Origin: Hyphomicrobiales bacterium
GTDB taxonomy: Bacteria > Pseudomonadota > Alphaproteobacteria > Rhizobiales > Hyphomicrobiaceae
Direction: 5' to 3'
NCBI GenBank assembly: GCA_003963125.1
Contig: RXJK01000054.1
Span: 1 to 38,015 of the forward strand
Length of the DNA: 38,015 bases
Of the stretch, positions 1 to 9,391 are shown piece by piece. Position 1 is the stretch's first letter, and each line of letters starts with the position of its first letter. Under the pieces are notes generated by a model. The model saw only the letters and a program-made list of their open reading frames with translations, was not told the DNA's origin and did not search any database. Position numbers and translations under genes: made by a program.

Positions 1-10
1 GGGTTCTTTC

Positions 11-38
11 GACAGCCGGGCTATGCCCGGCTGTCTTT
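11..38 (+). terminator. Stem-loop (11-bp perfect stem) upstream of livH, likely terminator/attenuator of an upstream gene
   Basis: gacagccgggc-tat-gcccggctgtc followed by tttctt. Confidence 0.6.
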
Positions 39-61
39 CTTCGCTCAGACTGCTTGGTCCG

Positions 62-1012
62 ATGGCCGAACTTCTTATCATTTCGACCTTGAACGGCGTG
101 CTGTTCGGCATGCTGCTGTTCCTCATGGCGAGCGGGCTCACGCTCATCTTCTCCATGATGGGCGTGCTCAATTTCGCGCACGCGAGCTTCTATATGCTCG
201 GCGCCTTCTTCGGCTTCCAGATCGCGCGCTGGGCCGGCTTCTGGCCGGCGCTGATCATCGCGCCGATCCTCGTCGGCGGTGTCGGCATGCTGATCGAGCG
301 CTTCGGTCTGCGTAACGTGCACAAGCACGGCCACGTGCCGGAGCTTCTTTTCACCTTCGGCCTCGCCTTCGTCATCGAGGAAGTGGTGCAGATGATCTGG
401 GGCAAGGCGCCCGTCGATTTCCGCGTGCCGGCGCTCCTCGACTTTCCCGCCTTCACCATCTTCGCCACCAACTATCCGGCCTACAAGCTGTTCATGCTGC
501 TGATCTCGGTGGCGATCTTCATCGGCCTGTTCGCCGTCCTGACGCGGACCCGCATCGGCCTCATCGTGCAGGCCGCGCTGACGCATCCGCACATGGTCGC
601 GCATCTCGGCCACAACGTGCCGCTCGTGTTCATGACGGTATTCGGCTTCGGCGCCGGACTCGCGGCCATCGCCGGCGTGATCGCTGGCCCTGCGCTGGTG
701 ACGCAGTCGAGCATGGCGGCGCTGCTCGGGCCCATTCTCTTCGTGGTTGTGGTCGTCGGCGGGCTCGGCTCGCTGCCTGGTGCCTTCGTCGCCTCGCTGC
801 TGATCGGCCTCCTGCAGACGTACGCAGTGTCCGTCAACGCCTCGATGGCGGATCTCCTGTCCTTCCTCAATTTCACCCCGGCGCCCGGCACGCTCCTGCG
901 TGACCTGTGGCAGGTGACGGTGGCGCAGATCGCGCCGATCCTGCCCTACATCCTCCTGGTGCTCGTCCTGATCTTCAAGCCAACCGGTCTCATGGGGACG
1001 CGCGACACATGA
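62..1012 (+). CDS. Branched-chain amino acid-type ABC transporter permease, LivH family (system 1)
   Basis: ORF translation MAELLIISTLNGVLFGMLLFLMASGLTLIFSMMGVLNFAHASFYMLGAF, typical LivH; followed by livM, livG and livF homologues. Confidence 0.9.
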   Translation: MAELLIISTLNGVLFGMLLFLMASGLTLIFSMMGVLNFAHASFYMLGAFFGFQIARWAGFWPALIIAPILVGGVGMLIERFGLRNVHKHGHVPELLFTFGLAFVIEEVVQMIWGKAPVDFRVPALLDFPAFTIFATNYPAYKLFMLLISVAIFIGLFAVLTRTRIGLIVQAALTHPHMVAHLGHNVPLVFMTVFGFGAGLAAIAGVIAGPALVTQSSMAALLGPILFVVVVVGGLGSLPGAFVASLLIGLLQTYAVSVNASMADLLSFLNFTPAPGTLLRDLWQVTVAQIAPILPYILLVLVLIFKPTGLMGTRDT

Positions 1013-2307
1013 CCGGCGACGTCGTGAAGGCCTCCATGGCGAGCGAGCGGGGTTTCTTTCCCACCGAGCTTTTCGCACGCTGGGGCGTGTGGGTCGCGCT
1101 TGCCGCGCTGCTGCTGGTGCTGCCGCTGGTGTTCAAGTCCGGCACCGCGCTGACGATGATGAGCCTGATGGGCATCGCCATCGTCTTTGCCCTTTCCTAC
1201 AACATGCTGCTCGGGCAGACGGGTATGCTGTCCTTCGGGCACGCTGTGTACTACGGCCTCGGCGCCTACCTCGTGGTGCACGCGATCAACATCGTCACCG
1301 CGCAGAGACTGCCGATCCCGCTGCCGCTGATGCCGCTGATCGGCGGGCTTTCCGGGCTGTTCTTCGGCATCCTTTTCGGCTGGGTTTCGACGAAGCGCTC
1401 GGGCACGGCGTTCGCCATGATCTCGCTCGGCCTTGCCGAGTTGGTCGGCTCCTCATCGCTCATCCTGCGCGGCTTCTTCGGCGGCGAGGAGGGTGTGACG
1501 ACCAATCGCGCCAAGCTCCTGCGTGTGTTCGACTGGAACTTCGGGCCCCAGATCCAGGTCTACTACCTGATCGCGTTCTGGTGCCTCCTGTGCATGTACC
1601 TCATGTACAAGATCACGCGCACGCCGCTCGGCCGCATGTGCAACGCCACGCGCGACAACGCGGAACGCGTGCAGTTCGTCGGCTACAATCCGCAGGTCGT
1701 GCGCTTCCTGGCCTTTTGCCTGTCGGGCTTCTTCGCCGGCATTGCCGGCGGGCTCGCGGCGATCAACTTCGAGATCGCCAACTCGGCGCTGTTCTCGGCC
1801 GTGCAGTCGGGCAACGTGCTGCTCGCCACCTTCATCGGCGGCGCCGGTTTCTTCTTCGGGCCGGTCATCGGCGCGGTGCTCGTCAGCTACCTGCAGGTGA
1901 TGCTGTCCGACCTCACGGAGGTCTGGCAGCTCTACTTCGGCCTGATGTTCATCGCGGTGGTGATGTTTGCCCCGCAGGGGCTTGCCGGCCTCATCATGAT
2001 GCACGCGACGCTCGTCAAGCGCGGCACGTTGATGAAAGTGCTGCCGTCCTATCTCGTGTCCTTCATTCCCGCGCTGGCGATGACGGCCGGGCTGATCCTC
2101 ATCATCGAGATGCTGTTCCGCATTTCCGTGAAGGAGGGCGAAGCCCTGGTGATCAGGCCGCTCGGCCTCAACATGCCGCCGACCAGTCCGGTGCTCTGGG
2201 GCGTCGCGCTGGTGCTTCTTATCGGCGGTGGCTTCCTGTTCCGCATGACGTGGCCCATGGTCAGCAACGCTTGGGGCCGCGCCACCAGCGAGGGAGCCGC
2301 GGCATGA
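1009..2307 (+). CDS. Branched-chain amino acid-type ABC transporter permease, LivM family, with long C-terminal extension (system 1)
   Basis: ATGA overlap with the upstream gene; LLGQTGMLSFGHAVYYGLGAY and IGGAGFFFGPVIGA motifs of LivM. Confidence 0.9.
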   Translation: MTGDVVKASMASERGFFPTELFARWGVWVALAALLLVLPLVFKSGTALTMMSLMGIAIVFALSYNMLLGQTGMLSFGHAVYYGLGAYLVVHAINIVTAQRLPIPLPLMPLIGGLSGLFFGILFGWVSTKRSGTAFAMISLGLAELVGSSSLILRGFFGGEEGVTTNRAKLLRVFDWNFGPQIQVYYLIAFWCLLCMYLMYKITRTPLGRMCNATRDNAERVQFVGYNPQVVRFLAFCLSGFFAGIAGGLAAINFEIANSALFSAVQSGNVLLATFIGGAGFFFGPVIGAVLVSYLQVMLSDLTEVWQLYFGLMFIAVVMFAPQGLAGLIMMHATLVKRGTLMKVLPSYLVSFIPALAMTAGLILIIEMLFRISVKEGEALVIRPLGLNMPPTSPVLWGVALVLLIGGGFLFRMTWPMVSNAWGRATSEGAAA

Positions 2308-3056
2308 GCGTCTCCGAGATCGAACTGAAGGGCCTGAAGAAGAGCTTCGGTCCGACGGAAGTCATCCGCGGCATCGACCTCAGCGTCGTCAAGGGCGAGC
2401 GGCACGCGATCATCGGGCCCAACGGGGCTGGCAAGTCGACGCTGTTCGGCCTCGTCAGCGGGCTCCTCAAGCCCACCTCCGGCGCCATCATGCTGAAGGG
2501 CCAGGACATCACGCCGCTGCCGCCGCATCTCATCAACCGGCGCGGGCTGTCGCGCAGCTTCCAGGTGACGAACATCTTTCACCGCATGTCGGTGTGGGAG
2601 AACGTGCGCTGCGGCGTCTTGTGGTCGATCGGACAGCGCTACCGGTTCTGGCGCGATGTCGACAGCTCGCCGGAGGCCAACGAGCGCACCGAGCGCATCC
2701 TGACGGATTTCAACCTGATCGACCGCAAGGACGTGCTGGCGGGCGTGCTCACCTATGCCGAGCAGCGCGCGCTGGAGATCGCGATCACGGTCGCGGGCGG
2801 GGCCGACGTCATCCTCCTCGACGAGCCGACGGCCGGCATGAGCCGGCACGAGACCGACCGCGCGGTCGATCTTATCCGCAAGGTGAGCGAGGGGCGCACG
2901 CTGATGATCGTGGAGCACGACATGAGCGTGATCTTCGGGCTCGCGGACCGGATCTCGGTGCTGGTCTACGGGGCCATCATCGCCACGGGTACGCCGGACC
3001 AGATCCGCAACGATCCCAAGGTCAAGGAAGCCTACCTCGGGCAGGAGGCGCACTGA
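2304..3056 (+). CDS. ABC transporter ATP-binding protein, LivG family (system 1)
   Basis: Walker A GPNGAGKST, Walker B VILLDEPTAGMS, H-loop IVEHD; ATGA overlap with livM. Confidence 0.92.
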   Translation: MSVSEIELKGLKKSFGPTEVIRGIDLSVVKGERHAIIGPNGAGKSTLFGLVSGLLKPTSGAIMLKGQDITPLPPHLINRRGLSRSFQVTNIFHRMSVWENVRCGVLWSIGQRYRFWRDVDSSPEANERTERILTDFNLIDRKDVLAGVLTYAEQRALEIAITVAGGADVILLDEPTAGMSRHETDRAVDLIRKVSEGRTLMIVEHDMSVIFGLADRISVLVYGAIIATGTPDQIRNDPKVKEAYLGQEAH

Positions 3057-3751
3057 TGCTCGAGGTGCGGGATCTGCACGCCTACTATGGCAAGAGCCAC
3101 ATCCTGCAGGGGGTGAACCTCCATGTGCGCGCGGGCGAGGTGGTGAGCCTCCTCGGGCGCAACGGCGTCGGGCGTTCGACGACGGTCAAGGCGATCATGG
3201 GCGAGGTGGAGCCCAAGGGCGAGATCCTGTTCAAGGAGCGCAACATCGCGGGGCTGCCGAGCTACCGTATCGCCCGCCTCGGCCTCGGCTACGTGCCGGA
3301 GAACCGGGACATCTTTCCGACGCTAACGGTGCGGCAGAACCTGCAGCTCGGTCTGAAGGACCCGAACAAGCCCGGCAAATGGCGCGAGGAGGACATGCTC
3401 GACATGTTCCCGAACCTCAAGCGCCGGGCCGATACGGCAGCCGGCGTGCTCTCGGGCGGCGAGAAGCAGATGCTCACCATCTGCCGCACGCTGATGGGCG
3501 ATCCCGACCTGATCATGATCGACGAGCCGACCGAAGGGCTGGCGCCGCTCATCGTCAAGCAGGTGGGCGAACTGATTTCGGAGATCGCGCGGCGCGGCGT
3601 GTCGATCCTGCTCGTCGAGCAGAAGCTGTCCATCGCGCTCGACATCTCGGCCCGGGTCTACGTCATGGGCCACGGCGCCATCGTGTTTGAGGGCACGCCC
3701 GCCGACCTGAAGTCGGCCGACGACGTGCGCCGCGAGTGGCTCGAGGTTTGA
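3056..3751 (+). CDS. ABC transporter ATP-binding protein, LivF family (system 1), with Arg in place of the Walker A Lys
   Basis: GRNGVGRSTT, LSGGEKQML, LIMIDEPTEGLAP; TGATG overlap with livG. Confidence 0.92.
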   Translation: MLEVRDLHAYYGKSHILQGVNLHVRAGEVVSLLGRNGVGRSTTVKAIMGEVEPKGEILFKERNIAGLPSYRIARLGLGYVPENRDIFPTLTVRQNLQLGLKDPNKPGKWREEDMLDMFPNLKRRADTAAGVLSGGEKQMLTICRTLMGDPDLIMIDEPTEGLAPLIVKQVGELISEIARRGVSILLVEQKLSIALDISARVYVMGHGAIVFEGTPADLKSADDVRREWLEV

Positions 3752-3823
3752 CCTCAGTCCGCAATGCAAACTTCCAGCGTCGACGAGGCTGCGGCTGAAG
3801 GAGGGCACAGTCTTCGAATTTGC

Positions 3824-3922
3824 GATCCCGGAATCCGTGCGCCAGCACGGCTATCCGGGATCTTTCAGCGTGTCATGAGGCACTACGGGGAAAGATCCCG
3901 GCTCTCGCTGCGCTCGGCCGGG
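3824..3922. repeat. Intergenic palindromic repeat, copy A (two tandem stem-loops)
   Basis: gatcccgga-at-ccgtgc-gcca-gcacgg-cta-tccgggatc (3824-3862) and cccggc...gccggg (3897-3922); similar to copy B at 24185-24290. Confidence 0.65.
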
Positions 3923-3961
3923 AAGGCATTTCTGAAAGGTGCGGTGCTCTCTCGAACAGCC

Positions 3962-4501
3962 TCAGCGGCCGAAGAGCCAGGCGAGGAGGCGCTGCCACCA
4001 GGACACTTTGGCCTTCTGCGTCGGCATGCCGGAGATCTCCGGCTCCTTGGGGCCGCCGACGACGGTGCCGAAGCGGTCGAAGAACTCGCCGGCCAGCTTC
4101 TTCGCGGTGGAATCGATGAGGCGGCCGCCGACCTGGGCGAGCTTGCCGCCGACATCGGCGTGGACCACGTAGGAGAGCAGCGTCGCGCCCGGGCCGTCGT
4201 CCTTCAGGGTCACCGTGGCACCACCCTTGGCGTGCCCTGCCATGCCGCCCGAGCCTTCGCCCGAGATCTTGTAGCCGTTCGGCGGATCGAGGTCGGACAG
4301 CGTGACCTTGCCGGCGAAGGTGGCCCGGACGGGCCCGACCTGCAGGAGCACCTTGGCGGTCATCTCCGTGTCGGACAGCTTCTCGATCGATTGGCAGCCC
4401 GGGATGCACTGGCGCAGGATCTCGGGATCGTTCAGCGCCGCCCAGACCTTTTGGCGGCTCGCCTCGATCCTCTGTTCGCCGGTCATGTCCATAGGGGCCA
4501 T
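3962..4501 (-). CDS. CoxG-family SRPBCC protein (carbon monoxide dehydrogenase subunit G-like)
   Basis: MTGEQRIEASRQKVWAALNDPEILRQCIPGCQSIEKLSD..., typical CoxG start. Confidence 0.88.
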   Translation of the reverse strand: MAPMDMTGEQRIEASRQKVWAALNDPEILRQCIPGCQSIEKLSDTEMTAKVLLQVGPVRATFAGKVTLSDLDPPNGYKISGEGSGGMAGHAKGGATVTLKDDGPGATLLSYVVHADVGGKLAQVGGRLIDSTAKKLAGEFFDRFGTVVGGPKEPEISGMPTQKAKVSWWQRLLAWLFGR

Positions 4502-4719
4502 CCTTTCGCTTTGGGCCGGACTATACCCGCCCCGGCACGGGCTGCCAGTGGAAACGGGGCGCCGCCGCCGCGCCTCCTTCTGCCCGCGGGCGTGGTAACC
4601 AAGTTCTTCGCCTCAATCGGATTTTTGACGTCCGGCCGTACCGTTCCGTATAAAGTCAAATTGTCGGGCAATTTCTCGCTCAACATAAATTGGGCCGCTT
4701 GAAGCCCTAAAAGGCGCGC

Positions 4720-5175
4720 ATGCGTTGGGCGTATTTCCTGCCTGTGGTCGCCAGCGCCGTGGCTCTCGCCCTGATCTCGGGCTGTTCGGGGGCCGCGGGC
4801 CCGACGTTTTTCCCCGGCCTCAAAAATCCTGCGGATGAGGAGAAGGCGGAAGAGAAGGCGCCGGAGCCTGCCTGCAAGACCACGAGTTCGTGCGCCGGCG
4901 TTCTGAAAAAGCTCGTGGCGCAAAAGGATCGCTCGTGGGTGGGCAAGCCCGTCGCGCCGGAAGGCTACAGCGACGGCACGCGGCTCTTTGCCTATCGCGC
5001 GCTGCGCAAGAAGATGACCTGCCCTGAAATCGAGCGCGCGGTCGATGAGACTGCCTCGGCACGCAGCAAGCTCAGTGGCGAGAGCAATGCCGCCGTGCGC
5101 GCACTGATGGGCAAGGTCAACACGGAACTGCGCGCCGAGCGGCTCGCGCGCTGCCGGCACAAGCCCACCGGCTGA
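4720..5175 (+). CDS. Hypothetical lipoprotein
   Basis: N-terminal signal with lipobox ALISGC; no recognisable domain. Confidence 0.6.
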   Translation: MRWAYFLPVVASAVALALISGCSGAAGPTFFPGLKNPADEEKAEEKAPEPACKTTSSCAGVLKKLVAQKDRSWVGKPVAPEGYSDGTRLFAYRALRKKMTCPEIERAVDETASARSKLSGESNAAVRALMGKVNTELRAERLARCRHKPTG

Positions 5176-5255
5176 GTAAGGGACGCCGGGTCTCCTTGCC
5201 CGCCGGCTATCGCCTGTGCTTGATGCCCTCTCCACCGCAGAGGGCTTTCGCGATC

Positions 5256-5666
5256 ATGACCGACTTGAGTGCCGTCCATGCAGGTCTCACGGGCTCCGTC
5301 ACGCTGCTTGTCGGCGCGGAACAGACGGCGCCGCGCATCGGCAGCGGGCTCGTCCCCGTGCTGGCGACGCCGGTGATGATCAACCTCATGGAAGCGGCCG
5401 CCCTGAAGGCTGTCGAGCATCTCCTGCCGCCCGGGCACCAGAGCCTCGGCATCCATCTCGACGTGAAGCACTTTGCCGCGACACCCGTCGGCATGCGCGT
5501 GACGGCGACCGCGGAAGTCACGTCCGTCAATGGCCGCAGCGTTACCTTCAAAGTGAGCGCGGCGGACGAGCGAGAACTCGTCGGCGAGGGCAGTCACGAG
5601 CGCGTCGTCGTCAACGTGGCGCGCTTCGACCAGCGCGTGCAGAAGAAGCTCGCGCCGCCGGCGTGA
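5256..5666 (+). CDS. Hotdog-fold thioesterase family protein (FlK-like)
   Basis: GSGLVPVLATPVMINLMEAAALKAVEHLLPPGHQSLGIHLDVKHFAATPVGMRV pattern. Confidence 0.8.
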   Translation: MTDLSAVHAGLTGSVTLLVGAEQTAPRIGSGLVPVLATPVMINLMEAAALKAVEHLLPPGHQSLGIHLDVKHFAATPVGMRVTATAEVTSVNGRSVTFKVSAADERELVGEGSHERVVVNVARFDQRVQKKLAPPA

Positions 5667-5678
5667 TCACGGCCGCGG

Positions 5679-6710
5679 CTATTTCAGGTCGTTCTTGAAC
5701 TCCGCGACAAGCGCGTCCACACGTGTCTTGTTGAGGCCCGACTTCAGCAGCAGCGCTTCGTATTCCTTCACGGGGTCGGCAGCTGCGGCGCTGCGCGTGA
5801 GAACGGGCGCGGGCGCGCCCGCGGAGGCCACGGGACGGCCGCCGTTCGCCGGGTAGACGCGCGCCATGAATTCCCTGTCGGCTTCGGAGATCTCGAAGTT
5901 CGTCTGCACGTAGCAGGCGCTCTTCTCGCCCTGCTTGAAGAGCCACGGCGGCAGGCTGTAGTGCATGATCGACTTGCGATCGACCTCGGTGGCGTTGAGT
6001 TCGGGCGCCTCGGAATACTGCTTGAAGTTGCGGATCGTCTGCTCGCGGGGCCAGCCGCGCAGTGCGCCGTACGCCATCACCGCTTCCTCGTAGTACTCGG
6101 CGCCGCAGTTGGCCTTGGGGCTCTGGTGCTCGTGGAGAAGGCCCAGCGCGTGGCCGAACTCGTGCAGGATGAGGCGCCGGGCCTCGGCCTCGGGCATCGA
6201 CTGGCCTTCGCGGTTCACGGGAAGCTGGTCGCGGCCGAGGTAACTCAGATTGAGCGAGTGCTCGTCCTTGCGGCTCAAGGTGCCGAGCGCCGACCAGAAG
6301 CCGGACTTGGGGCCGCTGTCCACGAAGTCGACCTTGATGGCCTCGCTGTTGTCGCCCTTGCAGGAGCGCAGATTGCCGGGCTCGCCGAATTCCAGTTTCA
6401 CGTTGGCGTAGCGCATCCATTCGGAGGCGTACTTGGCGACGCGCTCGCGCGCGGCTGGCGTGCCGGAGCGGAAGCAGACCTTGATGAGTTCGCCGGGCTT
6501 CCAGGTGAGCGTGCGGACGACGACGGCGCGCAGGGCGCTGCGTGTGGCTGCGGGCGCCTCAGGGGGGGCGAGGCGGCCGAGATCGGGATAGAGGGCCTTG
6601 TTGTACTGTGCCGCGCACGGCTGGTCGTAGGTATCGGCGTTGACCTGCTGGGCGGATAGCGGAAGCGGCAGGAGGAGAAACGCAATCGTCCCGAACATCA
6701 GCCTGCGCAT
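5679..6710 (-). CDS. Secreted astacin-like (M12A) zinc metalloprotease
   Basis: HEFGHALGLLHEHQ (HExxHxxGxxHE) plus SIMHYS Met-turn; signal peptide MRRLMFGTIAFLLLPLPLSAQQ. Confidence 0.85.
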   Translation of the reverse strand: MRRLMFGTIAFLLLPLPLSAQQVNADTYDQPCAAQYNKALYPDLGRLAPPEAPAATRSALRAVVVRTLTWKPGELIKVCFRSGTPAARERVAKYASEWMRYANVKLEFGEPGNLRSCKGDNSEAIKVDFVDSGPKSGFWSALGTLSRKDEHSLNLSYLGRDQLPVNREGQSMPEAEARRLILHEFGHALGLLHEHQSPKANCGAEYYEEAVMAYGALRGWPREQTIRNFKQYSEAPELNATEVDRKSIMHYSLPPWLFKQGEKSACYVQTNFEISEADREFMARVYPANGGRPVASAGAPAPVLTRSAAAADPVKEYEALLLKSGLNKTRVDALVAEFKNDLK

Positions 6711-6858
6711 GCAGGATCTCCTCGCCACGCAATACGGGGGGCGGCGGCCAATGCGGCCACCGGACGGCTTACAGGTTGCTTGCGGATTATAGCCAGATTT
6801 CGACAGGGCGCTGTGGCGCGCCCCGAAGCTGATTAACGGCGGGTTGGCCGGGCCTTCC

Positions 6859-7326
6859 TCAGGCTGCGGCCTTTTCCGGCGGCGGCAGCACGGCCTCGAT
6901 GGCGATGATGCTGATCAGGCGGCCTTCCATAGCGATCACGCCGCGCACGAAGCGCTTGGCCATGTCGGAGGCGACGTCGGGGGTCGGCTGGATCTCTTCC
7001 TCGGTGACCGTGAAGATATCCGAAACGCCTTCGACCAGAAGGCCGGCGATCTGCGTGCCCGACTGGGCGACCATGATGGCGTGGCGGGCGGTGGGCTCGG
7101 CAGCGGGGTAGCCGAGGCGCGAGGCGAGGTCGACGATCGGCAGGACCGTGCCGCGCAGATTGATTACGCCGCGCACGAACTCGGGGGCCTGCGGGAGCGG
7201 GGTCGCCATGGTCCAGCCGCGGATCTCGCGCACCGACATCACGTCGACGCAGAACTCCTGGCCGCCGATGCGGAACGCGATCAGCTCACGCTTGCCGTTG
7301 GCGCCTGCCTTGCCGGTCAGATTCAT
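6859..7326 (-). CDS. cheW: Chemotaxis coupling protein CheW
   Basis: ELIAFRIGGQEFCVDVMSVREIRGWTMATPLPQAPEFVRGVINLRGTVLPIVDL. Confidence 0.9.
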   Translation of the reverse strand: MNLTGKAGANGKRELIAFRIGGQEFCVDVMSVREIRGWTMATPLPQAPEFVRGVINLRGTVLPIVDLASRLGYPAAEPTARHAIMVAQSGTQIAGLLVEGVSDIFTVTEEEIQPTPDVASDMAKRFVRGVIAMEGRLISIIAIEAVLPPPEKAAA

Positions 7327-7496
7327 CGACGCATTACTCCGCTGCAAGTCCGCCGGACCGATACAACCGGACGGCACGTTGGGATGCGTCAGGGTAGCGC
7401 GAAATGGTTTAGAAGTTTTCCCATCCGTTATCGCCCGGTGGCCCGGTCGGCGCGTGGAATTGGGGCCGAATTCGCGGCCATTCACGAAATGGCGAC

Positions 7497-7525
7497 AAAA
7501 AACCCCGGCGCGGAGGCCGGGGTTT
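7497..7525 (-). terminator. Rho-independent terminator of the phasin gene
   Basis: Minus strand: aaaccccggcctccgcgccggggtttttt; 10-bp stem and U-tract. Confidence 0.8.
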
Positions 7526-7549
7526 CAGATCGATGAAATTCGGGCCCGT

Positions 7550-7999
7550 TCAGGCGCCGGGCTTCAGCGTGCGCGTGGCGGCCGCCTGGACCTTCTCGAA
7601 GACGTGCTGGGCGGCGCGGGCCGAGAGGTCGAAGAACTCCTTCGTCTGCTCCTGGGCCTGGCTGCTCAGCGTCTGCACGAACTCGTGCTGGAGGCGGGCG
7701 ATCTCCGGGATGGACTTCGCGGCGGCGATGGAGGCGGCGGCGGCGAACGTCGCTTCGGCCGTGGCCTGGGCGTTCTGGACGAGCTTTTCCTGAAGCATCT
7801 TCGTGCTGCCCCAGGCCGTGTCGGCGATCTCGGTCATGGCCTTGGCGTTGTCGTGGACCGCGCTCGTGCCCTTGGTGAAAAGGTCACGCGACTGGGCAAC
7901 GCTCTGCTGGGCAATCGCCGCCACGTTCTCGGGAACGCGCAAGTCGGCAAGGAAACGCTCGGGGTTGGCGAAGGCTTGGGAGTCGGGGGCGCGGTTCAT
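7550..7999 (-). CDS. Phasin family protein
   Basis: FVQTLSSQAQEQTKEFFDLSARAAQHVFEKVQAA, amphipathic phasin-like helices. Confidence 0.8.
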   Translation of the reverse strand: MNRAPDSQAFANPERFLADLRVPENVAAIAQQSVAQSRDLFTKGTSAVHDNAKAMTEIADTAWGSTKMLQEKLVQNAQATAEATFAAAASIAAAKSIPEIARLQHEFVQTLSSQAQEQTKEFFDLSARAAQHVFEKVQAAATRTLKPGA

Positions 8000-8225
8000 G
8001 GCTCGTCCGTCTATGGTTCTTGGGGGCACATACTGCCCAAGGGCCCGGCAATGGTCCCGTTCGGCAGCGCGGATGATGTTGGCATCCATGCGGTTAGACA
8101 GTAACAATTCAGCAGTATAACGATCTTTTGTGCGACGCAACATAAAAATATCGCAATGCGGCTGGCTGCCCACGTGATAGGCAGACAACCAACGCCCCGC
8201 CAAAAACCAACTCGGGAGGCTTCCC

Positions 8226-8432
8226 TTGGACGAGCTCAAGCTCGATCGCGCTGCCATGGGCAAACTCGGCAAGGCCCTGTCCTTCATCTGCGGCGCTGAC
8301 CACCCGGCGACGAAGGCCCTGTCGCTGGCGGCTGAAACCGGCGACGCCAAGGACATCAAGCAGGCGCGCGTCCAGTTCATGCGGCTGAAGCCGGCGGACC
8401 GGAAGGCTGCCCTGACCATGCTCTCCGACTAG
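8226..8432 (+). CDS. Conserved small hypothetical protein (68 aa, TTG start)
   Basis: GGGAGG upstream of a TTG start; compact helical sequence in the gap between divergent genes. Confidence 0.55.
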   Translation: MDELKLDRAAMGKLGKALSFICGADHPATKALSLAAETGDAKDIKQARVQFMRLKPADRKAALTMLSD

Positions 8433-8454
8433 CCCTGAAAGACCAGCAAGTCTC

Positions 8455-9372
8455 ATGCCGTCCACCGTCTCGCGCCTCGGGCACAGCCTTTTCGCGCGTC
8501 CGATCCCATTGCTGCTCCTCGCCATGCTGTCCTGGTCCGGCAACACGATTGCCGGCCGGCTTGCGGTGGACGAGATCTCGCCGCTGCTGCTCGTCTCGCT
8601 CCGCTGGGTCGGCGTGATCGGCGCGCTGTGGCCGTTCTACGGGGCGGAGGTGAAAGCGCAGTGGCCCGCCATGCGGCCGCGGCTCGGGTGGCTGGTGCTG
8701 ATGGCGACCTTCGGCTTCACCATCTTCAACGTGCTCTACTACTACGCGGCGCGATCGACGAGCGCCGTCAACCTCGGCATCCTGCAAGGCTCCATGCCGA
8801 TCTTCGTGATGGCTGGCACCATCGTCATGCTCGGCACGCGGCCGACGCGGTTGCAATGGGCCGGCGCGCTCATCACCACGCTCGGCGTGCTGCTGGTTGC
8901 GACGCAGGGCAACCCGATGGCGCTCATCCACCTCTCGATCAGCCGCGGCGACGGGCTGCTGCTGATCGCGTGCCTGTTCTATTCGCTCTACACGGTCGCG
9001 TTGCGCGACAGGCCGCCCATGCAAGGCGCGGTGTTCTTCACGATGCTGGCCGCGGTCGCCGCGATCACGTCGCTGCCGCTCATTCCGCTGGATTGGCTGA
9101 CAGGCGGTTTGCACTGGCCCACGTGGAAAGGCTGGCTGATCGCGGTTTACGTCGCGATGTTTCCATCGTGCCTCGCGCAGCTCTTCTTCCTGCGCGGGGT
9201 CGATCTGGTCGGGCCATCGCGCGCCGGCGTGTTCATGAACCTGGTGCCGGTGATGTCGGCGCTGCTCGGCGTCGGGCTCCTCGGCGAGCCGTTCCGCTGG
9301 TACCACGCCGTGGCGATGGTGCTGGTGTTCACGGGGATCTGGATCGCGGAGCACACCAAGCGGGTCGGCTGA
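8455..9372 (+). CDS. DMT family (EamA domain) transporter
   Basis: Two EamA repeats; MLSWSGNTIAGRLAVDEISPLLLVSLRW. Confidence 0.9.
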   Translation: MPSTVSRLGHSLFARPIPLLLLAMLSWSGNTIAGRLAVDEISPLLLVSLRWVGVIGALWPFYGAEVKAQWPAMRPRLGWLVLMATFGFTIFNVLYYYAARSTSAVNLGILQGSMPIFVMAGTIVMLGTRPTRLQWAGALITTLGVLLVATQGNPMALIHLSISRGDGLLLIACLFYSLYTVALRDRPPMQGAVFFTMLAAVAAITSLPLIPLDWLTGGLHWPTWKGWLIAVYVAMFPSCLAQLFFLRGVDLVGPSRAGVFMNLVPVMSALLGVGLLGEPFRWYHAVAMVLVFTGIWIAEHTKRVG

Positions 9373-9391
9373 GCCGGAAGGCTTGGCCGAG

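Noticed and set aside
1089-2303. Upstream part of the 655-aa ORF ending in LivG
   Set aside because: Out-of-frame reading of livM; only the portion from 2304 is the real livG.
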